Origin: CAZJAH01 sp964544155
GTDB taxonomy: Bacteria; Bacteroidota; Ignavibacteria; Kapaibacteriales; UBA2268
Assembly (NCBI GenBank): GCA_964544155.1
Contig: CAZJAH010000012.1
Location: forward strand, 9,787-73,786
Reading direction: 5' to 3'
Length of the DNA: 64,000 bases
The position numbers were made by a program, and so were the translations under genes. Below, piece after piece: positions 1 through 7,785 of the stretch (the first letter of the stretch is position 1; every line of letters starts with the position of its first letter). Below the pieces are notes generated by a model. That model was not told the DNA's origin. It saw only the letters and a list, made by a program, of their open reading frames with translations, and ran no database searches.

Positions 1-720
1 GCTATTTCCAATATAGTACATACCCAGGGCTGGGTACATTGCCATTCATCGGCAACAGACGCTTCCGGCGTTGTTAAAGCCGTTATGGATTCTATCATGC
101 CCTATTTCAAAACTACCGAGCTTCCTGCCAAGATCAGGATCGCCCTGGCATGCTGCCTTAATATGTGCGGCGCTGTGCACTGCTCGGATATCGCGATACT
201 TGGTATTCACAGAAGGCCGCCGGTAATCAACAAGGATACTCTGCCCAAGCTTTGTGAGATTCCAAACCTTGTGGCGTCATGCCCTACGGCCGCTATCAGG
301 CCTACACAGTATAACGGCAAACCTTCTGTTGAAGTTGATGAAGACCTGTGTATGTATTGCGCTAACTGCTTTACGGTATGCCCGTCAATGCAGATCGCCG
401 ATCCGATAAATGACGGCGTTTCCATTTGGGTAGGCGGTAAAGTATCCAATGCCCGTACTGAGCCGACTTTCTCGAAACTCGCTATTCCGTTCTTACCTAA
501 TAATCCGCCAAGGTGGCCGGAAGTGGTGGACGCTGTGGTTAACCTTGTGGAAGTATGGAAGAACAACGCGAGAAAACACGAAAGAATGGGCCAGTGGATT
601 GACAGAATCGGCTGGAAGAGATTCTTCGAACTTACGGGCATCGAATTCCAGAAAGAACATATTGACGACTTTAAACATGCAGGCCTGTCCTTCAAGAGAT
701 CGGTACATTTTACACATTAA
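1..720 (+). CDS. dsrB: Dissimilatory sulfite reductase beta subunit, 3' part
   Basis: The reading frame is open from the first base and its 5' part lies outside the window; 239 residues are visible. DsrB pairs with DsrA in the cytoplasmic alpha2beta2 enzyme that reduces sulfite with sirohaem and [4Fe-4S] centres. Visible family marks are the stretch GWVHCHSSATDASG and the CCLNMC motif (the CCxxxC part of the sirohaem-coupled cluster site), then the inserted ferredoxin domain with SCP followed by CMYCANCFTVCP. The C-terminal end matches the usual end of DsrB. It is followed 15 bases later by dsrD. dsrA is presumably just upstream but is not seen. Identification is firm; assignment to the reductive type rests on the dsrD neighbour and was not tested by a tree. 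Confidence 0.97.
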   Translation, partial: AISNIVHTQGWVHCHSSATDASGVVKAVMDSIMPYFKTTELPAKIRIALACCLNMCGAVHCSDIAILGIHRRPPVINKDTLPKLCEIPNLVASCPTAAIRPTQYNGKPSVEVDEDLCMYCANCFTVCPSMQIADPINDGVSIWVGGKVSNARTEPTFSKLAIPFLPNNPPRWPEVVDAVVNLVEVWKNNARKHERMGQWIDRIGWKRFFELTGIEFQKEHIDDFKHAGLSFKRSVHFTH

Positions 721-735
721 AAGCAAGGAGGGATC

Positions 736-981
736 ATGGCATCGGTTCAGGAAGTAAAGGAAGCAATGTATAAGATGGTGAAAGATTCGCAGGGAATGAA
801 AAAATGGAAACCGACGGATCTTCATAAAGCATGCTTCGAAATGTTCGGTGATGACAATTACGATAAAAAAACCGGCAAAGCGGCGATCAAAGAATTGGTC
901 GATAGCGGAGAACTGGTTTATACTTACTTTGGCGGCAGCTTTCTTGAAGTGCCCCATAAAGAAGGTTCATCCAACGATTAA
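736..981 (+). CDS. dsrD: DsrD, activator of dissimilatory sulfite reductase
   Basis: A protein of 81 residues, close to the usual length of about 78, with the winged-helix pattern of DsrD (KWKPTDLHKACFEMF, then GKAAIKELVDSGELVYTYFGGSFL). DsrD is known to bind DsrAB and raise its activity, and it is typical of reductive dsr systems. A strong ribosome site (AAGGAGGG) sits about 725-731, just before the ATG. It lies 15 bases after dsrB, which fits co-transcription. Its presence together with dsrL is less common than either alone. Confidence 0.95.
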   Translation: MASVQEVKEAMYKMVKDSQGMKKWKPTDLHKACFEMFGDDNYDKKTGKAAIKELVDSGELVYTYFGGSFLEVPHKEGSSND

Positions 982-996
982 TAATATAACTCTGGG

Positions 997-1014
997 CGCG
1001 GGCTTCAGCCCGCG
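997..1014 (+). other. Intercistronic GC-rich stem-loop between dsrD and dsrN
   Basis: A perfect 7-base-pair stem with a TTCA loop (CGCGGGC / GCCCGCG). No T run follows, so it is not a standard terminator. It could stabilise the upstream dsrABD messenger or act as a processing site; that is inference. Confidence 0.5.
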
Positions 1015-1032
1015 GCCGGGTAAATTTAAACT

Positions 1033-2460
1033 ATGCGCGTAATAAATCAACCGGGTATAACTATAGCAGGCCTTTCCGGCGATTCCGGAAAGACACTACT
1101 TTCCTGCGGCATAATCAATGCCCTCAGGAAAAGGGGCTATTCGACCGCCGCCTTCAAAAAAGGGCCTGACTATATCGACGCCGCCTGGCTGTCGCTGGCA
1201 TCAGGAAGGCAGGCGCGCAACCTGGACAGCTATCTGATGACAAAAGAAGTTATCCGGGATTCATACGCGAAGAATTCTTTAAACGCTGATATATCCGTAA
1301 TTGAAGGAAACCGCGGCCTGCATGACGGAGTCGATACCGATGGTAGCCATTCAACGGCAGTTATATCGAAGATCACCGGCACGCCGGTTGTGCTGGCGGT
1401 AAACGTTACAAAAATGACACGCACTGTGGCAGCCCTTGCTCTGGGCTGTAAACTGCTCGACAAAGAAGTGGATATTGCCGGTATCATTATCAATAAAGTA
1501 GCCGGCACAAGGCAGGAAAATCTGATACGAAAGGCAATAATGAACGAAGCCGGTATTGAAGTGCTCGGAGCAATACCTAAATTGAATGAAGCAGAATTGC
1601 TGCCGTCAAGGCATTTGGGGCTGGTAACGCCCTCTGAACATGAGCAGGCTTTGGCTTCGATTGATATGGCCGGCAATTACATCGCTAAATATACGGATTT
1701 AGACCTGATATTGGCTAAAGCCTTCCGGGCAAGGCCGATAGAACTTAAGGAAACATTCAAAGCGGAAATTAACGGGACATATCGCGATGATAATACCGGG
1801 CAAGAAAAAGTGAAGATTGGATACTTCAGAGATAAGGTCTTTACTTTTTATTATCCGGAAAATCTCGAAGCCCTGGAAGACCGCGGAGCGGAACTTATAC
1901 CTGTTTCGCCCATGGAAGCATGGGAACTGCCGGATTTAGACGGCCTTTATATAGGCGGGGGGTTCCCCGAAACCCACGCCGGACTATTATCGGGTAACAG
2001 GCAGATGATGCGGTCGGTAAGGAAAGCTTCCCTTAACGGACTGCCCATATACGCCGAATGCGGCGGGCTTATGTACCTTGCCGGCAAACTGATTATCGAA
2101 GGGCTGGAATATCAAATGGCGGGAGTATTCGATATTGAATGTGAAATGAATAAAAAGCCGGCAGGCCACGGATACGTTAAAGCAAGGATAATTCGAGCTA
2201 ATCCATTCTATCCGGCCGGAACCAAAATAAAGGGGCATGAATTTCATTATTCAAAAATAATTTCCTATAATGATATGGATTGCTGCCTTGAGTTAGAAAA
2301 AGGCACCGGCGCTCTTGATAATAAAGACGGGCTTATTAAGTATAACACTTTCGCGAGCTATACGCACCTGCACGCTTTGAGCTCAGATGAATGGGCAGGT
2401 GGATTTATGAAAAAAGCAAAAGAATATAAATATTCCGCAATCTCTAAATCTGTAATTTAA
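1033..2460 (+). CDS. dsrN: DsrN, cobyrinate a,c-diamide synthase-like sirohaem amidase
   Basis: A CbiA-type glutamine-dependent amidotransferase of 475 residues. The N-terminal half is a P-loop dethiobiotin-synthetase-like domain (GLSGDSGKT near residue 13). The C-terminal half is a class I glutaminase domain with the catalytic Cys343 in YAECGGLMYLAG and the late GHEFHYS and YTHLHA motifs. In dsr operons this protein is called DsrN and is held to amidate sirohaem for DsrAB; in B12 pathways the same family makes cobyrinate diamide. Its place between dsrD and dsrL, with no other cobalamin genes nearby, supports the DsrN reading. The ATG has only a weak ribosome site. Confidence 0.92.
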   Translation: MRVINQPGITIAGLSGDSGKTLLSCGIINALRKRGYSTAAFKKGPDYIDAAWLSLASGRQARNLDSYLMTKEVIRDSYAKNSLNADISVIEGNRGLHDGVDTDGSHSTAVISKITGTPVVLAVNVTKMTRTVAALALGCKLLDKEVDIAGIIINKVAGTRQENLIRKAIMNEAGIEVLGAIPKLNEAELLPSRHLGLVTPSEHEQALASIDMAGNYIAKYTDLDLILAKAFRARPIELKETFKAEINGTYRDDNTGQEKVKIGYFRDKVFTFYYPENLEALEDRGAELIPVSPMEAWELPDLDGLYIGGGFPETHAGLLSGNRQMMRSVRKASLNGLPIYAECGGLMYLAGKLIIEGLEYQMAGVFDIECEMNKKPAGHGYVKARIIRANPFYPAGTKIKGHEFHYSKIISYNDMDCCLELEKGTGALDNKDGLIKYNTFASYTHLHALSSDEWAGGFMKKAKEYKYSAISKSVI

Positions 2461-2475
2461 ATAAAGGAGCCTTTT

Positions 2476-2907
2476 ATGCCTACACAGAAAGAAAAAAACG
2501 AAAAGCTGGTGGAAATTCTCAAGAACTGGCAAAAGCTTGAAGATTCATCCGTACAGAGTACCACCGACATAATCAAGAAAACCGATAATCCACTGGTACA
2601 GATCGTAATGGAAATTATCCGGCAGGATTCGGTTATGCACAGAAGAGTGCAGCAGCTTATCATAGACCACTATGAAAAACAGGCTCTCAGGCTGAATATC
2701 GACGAACTGGCCGAATTCTGGACAAAAATAGAAGAGCACGACGAGCTTGAGAAAAAAGTTATCAAGCTGGCAAAAGAAGCTAAAGAAGAAAACAATTCAG
2801 CCATAGTTCAATATCTGCTTGATTACCTTCTTAATGATGAAGAAAAGCATGATAATCTGCTTATGGAAATGGATAAAATTAAGAATAAGATGTATCCCTA
2901 CGGCTGA
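2476..2907 (+). CDS. Ferritin-like helical protein inside the dsr operon
   Basis: A 143-residue, wholly helical, charged protein that I place in the ferritin/rubrerythrin-like fold by motif only. It shows a possible set of metal ligands: QDSVMHRR near residue 60, EEHDELEKK near 87 and NDEEKHDNLL near 122. No rubredoxin-type CxxC is present. An AAGGAGCC ribosome site lies about 2463-2469. It sits 15 bases after dsrN and 43 bases before dsrL, so it is probably expressed with them. Possible roles are oxygen or peroxide protection, iron handling, or a structural partner; none is shown by the sequence. It resembles, in type only, the separate ferritin-like gene near 41 kb. Confidence 0.7.
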   Translation: MPTQKEKNEKLVEILKNWQKLEDSSVQSTTDIIKKTDNPLVQIVMEIIRQDSVMHRRVQQLIIDHYEKQALRLNIDELAEFWTKIEEHDELEKKVIKLAKEAKEENNSAIVQYLLDYLLNDEEKHDNLLMEMDKIKNKMYPYG

Positions 2908-2950
2908 TAAAGCTAAGTAATCAAAATCCAAAAATTAGGGAGGGATTGAA

Positions 2951-4675
2951 TTGTCACTATTAAAGAAAAAGAAAAAACCGCTATCAGGCAAAAAGCTAAG
3001 CGGATCCGGGAGCGGCTCTTCCGAGCAGTCGCCATACAGGCCAATCCATATGGAGAAAAAGGCCCCTTGCCAGCATGCCTGCCCGAGCGGTACCAAGATA
3101 CGAGACATACTGCGCACTCTTGCGCAGACAGAAGACCTTGGCAGGAGTTATCACGAGTCCTACAAGATGGCATTCGACATAATACTAGAGAAGAACCCCT
3201 TCCCCTCGGTTTGCGGCAGAGTATGCCCGCATCCTTGTGAAGGAGGCTGCAACAGGCAGTATAAAGATGATTCTGTCGGGATAAATAACATAGAACGTTT
3301 CCTGGGAGATTATGCTTTAGAGCATGAATTCCCGGTTAAGCGCCTTGAGGAAGACGTTAAAGATGAAAAGATAGCCATAATCGGCGCAGGGCCTGCCGGA
3401 TTATCAGCCGCTTACCATCTCGCCTTGAGGGGCTATAAAGTAGATGTTTTCGAAGCATTTTCGAAGCCAGGCGGTATGCTGAGGTACGGCATCCCCGACT
3501 ACAGGCTTCCGCAGGATATTCTTGATAAAGAGATAAACAGGATCGAAAATCTCGGAGTGAATATTATCTGCAATACCACTATCGGCAAAGATATTGAATA
3601 CTCGAAGCTTCAGGAAGATTACAATGCCATATTTGTCGGTATTGGAGCTCATAAAGGCAAACTGCTTGGAGTAGATGGCGAAGACGCACCCAATGTCTGG
3701 ACAGGTACCTTATTTTTAAATAAAGTTAATTCCGGCCAGAAAGTTGACATCGGTGAGAAAGTCCTTATAGTCGGCGGCGGTGATACTGCTATTGACGCGG
3801 CACGTATTGCCCGCAGGCTTGGAGCTGAAGCTACCATAGTTTACAGGCGCACACGCGATGAAATGCCCGCTATCGACGAAGAGATAATCGGTGCAGAAGA
3901 AGAGGATGTAAAATTCCACTTCCTGGCAGCGCCCATAGGCTTTGTAAAAACAGGCGATAAAGTAGAAAAAATGCTTTGCCAGAAAATGGAACTGGGCGAA
4001 CCGGATGCATCCGGCAGAAGAAGGCCGGTACCGATAGAAGGCGAAACCTTCGAGCTGGAATGTGACACAGTTATAGCGGCTATCAGCCAGGAACCCGAAT
4101 TTGATGGCCTCGACCACCTGCATGAAGGCAAAGACTGGGTAAAAGCCGACAAAACAGGCCTTACCGAAGTTGAGAAAACCTTCGCCGGCGGCGACGTACT
4201 AGACCTTGGATTGGTAACAATAGCCATCTTCCAGGGAAGGCAGGCCGCCGAAACTATACACAACAATTTCAGGGGTATTACTCCGGAACCGGAGCCCGAT
4301 CAGCCCATAGTTGAGAAAGATCAGATAGTTTTCAGCTATTATACTGAAAAAGCGCGCAACGAAAACCTGCATTTACCTCCGGATGAAAGGATTAAAGAGC
4401 TTTCGAAAGAAATCGCCTGTACATTTACGGAAGAGCAGGTACAGGACGAAGCAGCTCGCTGCATGAGCTGCGGTATGTGCTTCGATTGCGGCACCTGCTG
4501 GAGCCTCTGCCAGGACCAGGTTATAAAAAAGCCTCAGCAGAAATACCAGCAGTATATTTTTAAACTCGATCTGTGTAAAGGATGCAGTAAATGCGCTGAA
4601 TCCTGCCCCTGCGGCTATATAGAAATGAAAAATCCGATGACGGGAGAATTACAAAAAATTGAAAAAAATCCTTAA
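2951..4675 (+). CDS. dsrL: DsrL, iron-sulfur flavoprotein NAD(P)H oxidoreductase of the Dsr system
   Basis: A 574-residue homologue of the small subunit of glutamate synthase. In order: N-terminal cysteine region (C40, C44, C88, C92, C96, C100), FAD site GAGPAG at 145-150, NAD(P)H site GGGDTA at 275-280 followed by YRRTR at 298-302, and a C-terminal ferredoxin part with CMSCGMCFDCGTC and CKGCSKCAESCP (about residues 490-550). In purple sulfur bacteria DsrL passes electrons between NAD(H) and DsrAB; a second type is found with DsrD in reducing organisms. The twin arginines YRR suggest NADPH use, which is inference. The start is TTG, chosen because GGGAGGG lies about 2938-2944. Confidence 0.93.
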   Translation: MSLLKKKKKPLSGKKLSGSGSGSSEQSPYRPIHMEKKAPCQHACPSGTKIRDILRTLAQTEDLGRSYHESYKMAFDIILEKNPFPSVCGRVCPHPCEGGCNRQYKDDSVGINNIERFLGDYALEHEFPVKRLEEDVKDEKIAIIGAGPAGLSAAYHLALRGYKVDVFEAFSKPGGMLRYGIPDYRLPQDILDKEINRIENLGVNIICNTTIGKDIEYSKLQEDYNAIFVGIGAHKGKLLGVDGEDAPNVWTGTLFLNKVNSGQKVDIGEKVLIVGGGDTAIDAARIARRLGAEATIVYRRTRDEMPAIDEEIIGAEEEDVKFHFLAAPIGFVKTGDKVEKMLCQKMELGEPDASGRRRPVPIEGETFELECDTVIAAISQEPEFDGLDHLHEGKDWVKADKTGLTEVEKTFAGGDVLDLGLVTIAIFQGRQAAETIHNNFRGITPEPEPDQPIVEKDQIVFSYYTEKARNENLHLPPDERIKELSKEIACTFTEEQVQDEAARCMSCGMCFDCGTCWSLCQDQVIKKPQQKYQQYIFKLDLCKGCSKCAESCPCGYIEMKNPMTGELQKIEKNP

Positions 4676-4714
4676 TTTTAAATGATTTTCGCAACTCTAA
4701 AAGGAGAATTAATA

Positions 4715-5032
4715 ATGGCAATTTTTGAATTTGAAAACCTGAAGATCGAAGTCGATGAAGACGGCTTCATGGAAAACCCCGAAGAATGGAATGAAGAGGT
4801 AGCAAAAGCGCTGGCAACAACTGAGGACGTCAATGAGCTGACCGAAGACCATTGGAAGCTCATTAATTACCTCCGCGACTATTATGCCAAATACGGGATC
4901 GCTCCGATGATACGTAAGCTTTGCAAAGAAACAGGTTATCCGCTGAAGAGGATCTATGAGCTCTTCCCCTCAGGCCCCGCCAAAGGCGCCTGTAAAGTTG
5001 CCGGATTAGCCAAGCCGACAGGCTGTGTATAA
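4715..5032 (+). CDS. dsrC: DsrC, sulfur carrier and DsrAB co-substrate
   Basis: DsrC of 105 residues. The C-terminal arm carries both redox cysteines, GACK and the penultimate Cys in PTGCV, eleven residues apart, which is what separates true DsrC from carriers with one Cys. DsrAB loads sulfite sulfur onto this arm as a trisulfide, which DsrMKJOP is thought to reduce. I chose the ATG at 4715, with AAGGAG at about 4701-4706, over an in-frame ATG at 4682 that lacks a ribosome site. It is the last gene of the dsr unit and is followed by a terminator. Confidence 0.96.
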   Translation: MAIFEFENLKIEVDEDGFMENPEEWNEEVAKALATTEDVNELTEDHWKLINYLRDYYAKYGIAPMIRKLCKETGYPLKRIYELFPSGPAKGACKVAGLAKPTGCV

Positions 5033-5065
5033 AGAACTGTCCTCATTAGTTTAGTCAGATCACTT

Positions 5066-5108
5066 GGGAGCTTCCGCCATTTTTTAACATCGGGCGCTCC
5101 CTTTTTTT
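5066..5108 (+). terminator. Rho-independent terminator after dsrC
   Basis: GGGAGC at 5066-5071 pairs with GCTCCC at 5096-5101, with an inner GCC/GGC pairing, followed by seven T. It ends the dsrB-D-N-x-L-C unit and separates it from the next operon. Confidence 0.85.
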
Positions 5109-5219
5109 GACTAAATAAAAATATGAACAATATTTAATTGCGATTTTGGACAAAGTTCTTATATTTCAATTACTTATAGTTAATTATTTAATTCTCCGAA
5201 AAATAACACGGAGCCTGAT

Positions 5220-6149
5220 ATGAGCATATTACATTTTTTGACATATTTTTCCCTTTTGGTATTTATTGCCTTGTGTATTGCAAGGGCGGTCAGAATTGCC
5301 ACAGCTCCGGTACACCTGAGATGGGAGCTCTATCCCGTACCACATGAAAAAGGCAAAGCCGAATACGGCGGGTCTTATTTCGAAGAATCCGAATGGTGGA
5401 CCAAGAAACGCGAAAAAGACCATCTCGGCGAACTAAAAGTAATGCTTCCGGAAATACTCCTGCTCAAAGGCGTTTGGGAGCATAACAGAAATCTGTGGTG
5501 GGGCTCATTCCCTCTTCATTTCGGGCTTTATCTGCTGATCGGCACGATAGTAATTTTTGCGGTTAACGCTATATTAATAGCAACAGGCATGAGCTTTGCG
5601 GAATTATCCTGGCTAAGCACAACAGGGACGGCCATATTCTGGACAGGCTGCGGGATTGGCCTGCTCGGCTCATTTATCCTGCTGATAAAAAGAATTTTCG
5701 ATCCCGCGCTGTCGAATTTCAGTACGCCAAGCCATTATTTCAATATATTTATCCTGGGCTCAATTTATCTGACAGGGATAATCTGGGCTGCCGCAGACCC
5801 GCTATTTTCAATGAATATCGTTTCTTTTTATAAAGGAATAATTACCTTTTCGGCATTAGGAGAAATTCCGACAATAGCCTATTTGCATATAGGAATTTCG
5901 GTGTTCTTTATATTCTATCTGCCGATGACTCACATGACACACTTTTTTACTAAGTACTTTACTTACCATAATGTACGCTGGGAAGACGAACCGAATATGC
6001 CAGAAAGCAAATTCAGGAAAAAGCTGGAACAGCAGCTTAATTATCCTGTATCATGGTCCGCTCCGCATATTGGGGCAGACGGAAGAAAAACATGGTTAGT
6101 TATAGCAACGACTAATCCCTGGGAGAATAAAGATGAAGAAGAGAAATAA
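5220..6149 (+). CDS. NarI/DsrM-like membrane cytochrome b subunit
   Basis: A 309-residue integral membrane protein of the nitrate reductase gamma/DsrM/TmcC type. A first membrane segment (residues 4-25) is followed by a charged loop with HLRWELYPVPHE and then about four or five further segments containing several histidines that could bind haem b (for example FPLHFGLY, YLHIGI, HMTHFF). Such subunits oxidise menaquinol and pass electrons to a cytoplasmic HdrD-like partner. The next gene overlaps by 17 bases and encodes that partner, so the two surely form one complex. It is a paralogue of dsrM (33.6-34.65 kb) and of the Hmc-like subunit at 27.2-27.9 kb, but its long pre-helix loop differs. Confidence 0.85.
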   Translation: MSILHFLTYFSLLVFIALCIARAVRIATAPVHLRWELYPVPHEKGKAEYGGSYFEESEWWTKKREKDHLGELKVMLPEILLLKGVWEHNRNLWWGSFPLHFGLYLLIGTIVIFAVNAILIATGMSFAELSWLSTTGTAIFWTGCGIGLLGSFILLIKRIFDPALSNFSTPSHYFNIFILGSIYLTGIIWAAADPLFSMNIVSFYKGIITFSALGEIPTIAYLHIGISVFFIFYLPMTHMTHFFTKYFTYHNVRWEDEPNMPESKFRKKLEQQLNYPVSWSAPHIGADGRKTWLVIATTNPWENKDEEEK

Positions 6150-7740
6150 TGTTAAAATAGAAGACCTTGCTGATCCGAACAAAACCCTGACAAAACTGGA
6201 ACTGGAGGATTTGTTACCGCTTCCTCCTCCATTTGATGATATCGAAAAGCTGCCGGGCTTTAAAAAGCTCAGCGAAGAAAAGCAGGATTCAGCCGAGGCT
6301 AAGCTCGATCAGGTTCTCGCCGGCGGGCTGGAAAGGCCCGAATCCGAAGAGGAAGAGAAAAAGATCGTTGAATCTTTCATAAAAGGACTGGAGTACCTTT
6401 TTTCAAAGGAAAATAACTGGACTTTTCTGCAGCCTCTGGTGCTTTCGATGGAGCATTGCGCCCGCTGCCAGACCTGCAACAACGACTGCCCGGTTTACGA
6501 AGCAAGCGGAAAGCAGGAAATCTACCGTCCGACTTTCAGGGGTGAAACTTTGAGAAGGCTGTACTTCAAATATGTTAAAAAAGGTAATAAACTCTTCAGG
6601 AAATTTCAAAATAACGACATCGAGGTGAACTGGACACTTATAGCAAGGCTATACGAACTTACTTACAGATGTACGCTTTGCCGTAGGTGCGCACAAAGCT
6701 GCCCTATAGGAGTGGATAACGGACTTATAACTCATGAACTGCGCAAGCTTTTCAGCCAGCAGCTTGGTTTTGCTCCGAAAGAACTGCACGAAAAAGGCAC
6801 GGTTCAGCAGCTTCAGGTCGGCTCCTCCACAGGAATGAACGCCCTGGTGGTCAAAGACAACGTTGAATTCATCGACGAGGAAATGACCGAAAAAACCGGC
6901 TTTGAAATCAAAACCGAGTGGGATAAACCCAATGCCGATGTCCTCCTGCTACATAATGCCGGAGAAATACTCGCCTGGCCTGAAAACCCCGGCGCTTTCG
7001 CTGTTCTTTGCGAAGCAGCGGGCCTGAGCTGGACTATGTCCAGCGAACTGGTAGGCTATGACGGAGTGAACTACGGCCTTTTCTACGATGATGTGCAGCT
7101 ATCGAGGATAGCGCTCAAGCACCTTGATATTGCAAAAAGGCTCAACGTAAAGAAAATCGTACTCGGAGAATGCGGCCACGAAACAAAGACTCTATCAGTT
7201 ATCGCCGACAGGATATCCGAAGGCGTACCCCGCGAGAACGCCATGACATTTATCGAAAATATAGTTATGAGCGGAAGGATTAAATTCGATCCTTCAAAAA
7301 ACGACTTCCCGGTAACTTTGCATGATCCCTGCAATCTAACAAGGATAATGGGAGTGGTAGAGCCGCAGAGGCGAGTGCTGCGTAAGCTGGCGCCCGGATT
7401 CAGGGAAATGTCGCCCCATGGAGTAAGGAATTACTGCTGCGGCGGGGGAAGCGGATTCGCTATTATGTCGGGTAATAACTTCGCCGACTGGAGAATGCAC
7501 GTAAGCGGGCGCAAGAAATTCAAACAAATACTGGATGCTTTCGAAGGCGAGGATATGAGCCCTGATAAACCCAAATACATTTGCGCCCCGTGCTCAAATT
7601 GCAAGGGCCAGATACGAGACCTCCTGGACTTCTACGGAGCTACCGAGAAGACCGGAATTTATTACGGAGGATTGATAGAATTGGTAATAAACGCGATGGA
7701 GGATATAAAAGAACCCTTTATTGATTTTGAAATGATGTAA
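6133..7740 (+). CDS. HdrD/DsrK-like iron-sulfur protein with CCG domains
   Basis: A 535-residue protein with two [4Fe-4S] motifs (C109, C112, C115, C119 and C180, C183, C186, C190) and two CCG domains. The catalytic-type cysteine set is complete: HDPCN, NYCCGGGSG and APCSNCKGQ, the pattern that binds the non-cubane cluster used for disulfide chemistry in HdrD. An acidic N-terminal extension of about 100 residues precedes the first cluster. It overlaps the upstream membrane subunit gene. The likely job is menaquinol-linked reduction, or the reverse, of a thiol/disulfide partner; DsrC, encoded just upstream, is an obvious candidate, but that is inference. TmcB and HmcF are related proteins in sulfate reducers. 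Confidence 0.88.
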   Translation: MKKRNNVKIEDLADPNKTLTKLELEDLLPLPPPFDDIEKLPGFKKLSEEKQDSAEAKLDQVLAGGLERPESEEEEKKIVESFIKGLEYLFSKENNWTFLQPLVLSMEHCARCQTCNNDCPVYEASGKQEIYRPTFRGETLRRLYFKYVKKGNKLFRKFQNNDIEVNWTLIARLYELTYRCTLCRRCAQSCPIGVDNGLITHELRKLFSQQLGFAPKELHEKGTVQQLQVGSSTGMNALVVKDNVEFIDEEMTEKTGFEIKTEWDKPNADVLLLHNAGEILAWPENPGAFAVLCEAAGLSWTMSSELVGYDGVNYGLFYDDVQLSRIALKHLDIAKRLNVKKIVLGECGHETKTLSVIADRISEGVPRENAMTFIENIVMSGRIKFDPSKNDFPVTLHDPCNLTRIMGVVEPQRRVLRKLAPGFREMSPHGVRNYCCGGGSGFAIMSGNNFADWRMHVSGRKKFKQILDAFEGEDMSPDKPKYICAPCSNCKGQIRDLLDFYGATEKTGIYYGGLIELVINAMEDIKEPFIDFEMM

Positions 7741-7785
7741 AATAGTTTTAAATTAAAATAAAATTCAAAATTTCCGGCTTTCATC

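Noticed and set aside
207..695. Long frame antisense to dsrB, and similar antisense frames in ctpA, dnaK and the Hmc-like operon
   Set aside because: They mirror the codon pattern of firmly identified genes, lack ribosome sites and resemble no family.
1..5032. Reading the dsr genes as an oxidative (reverse) system because of dsrL
   Set aside because: dsrD is present and no dsrE, dsrF or dsrH is seen between dsrB and dsrC. dsrA and its upstream side are outside the window, so this is not absolute.
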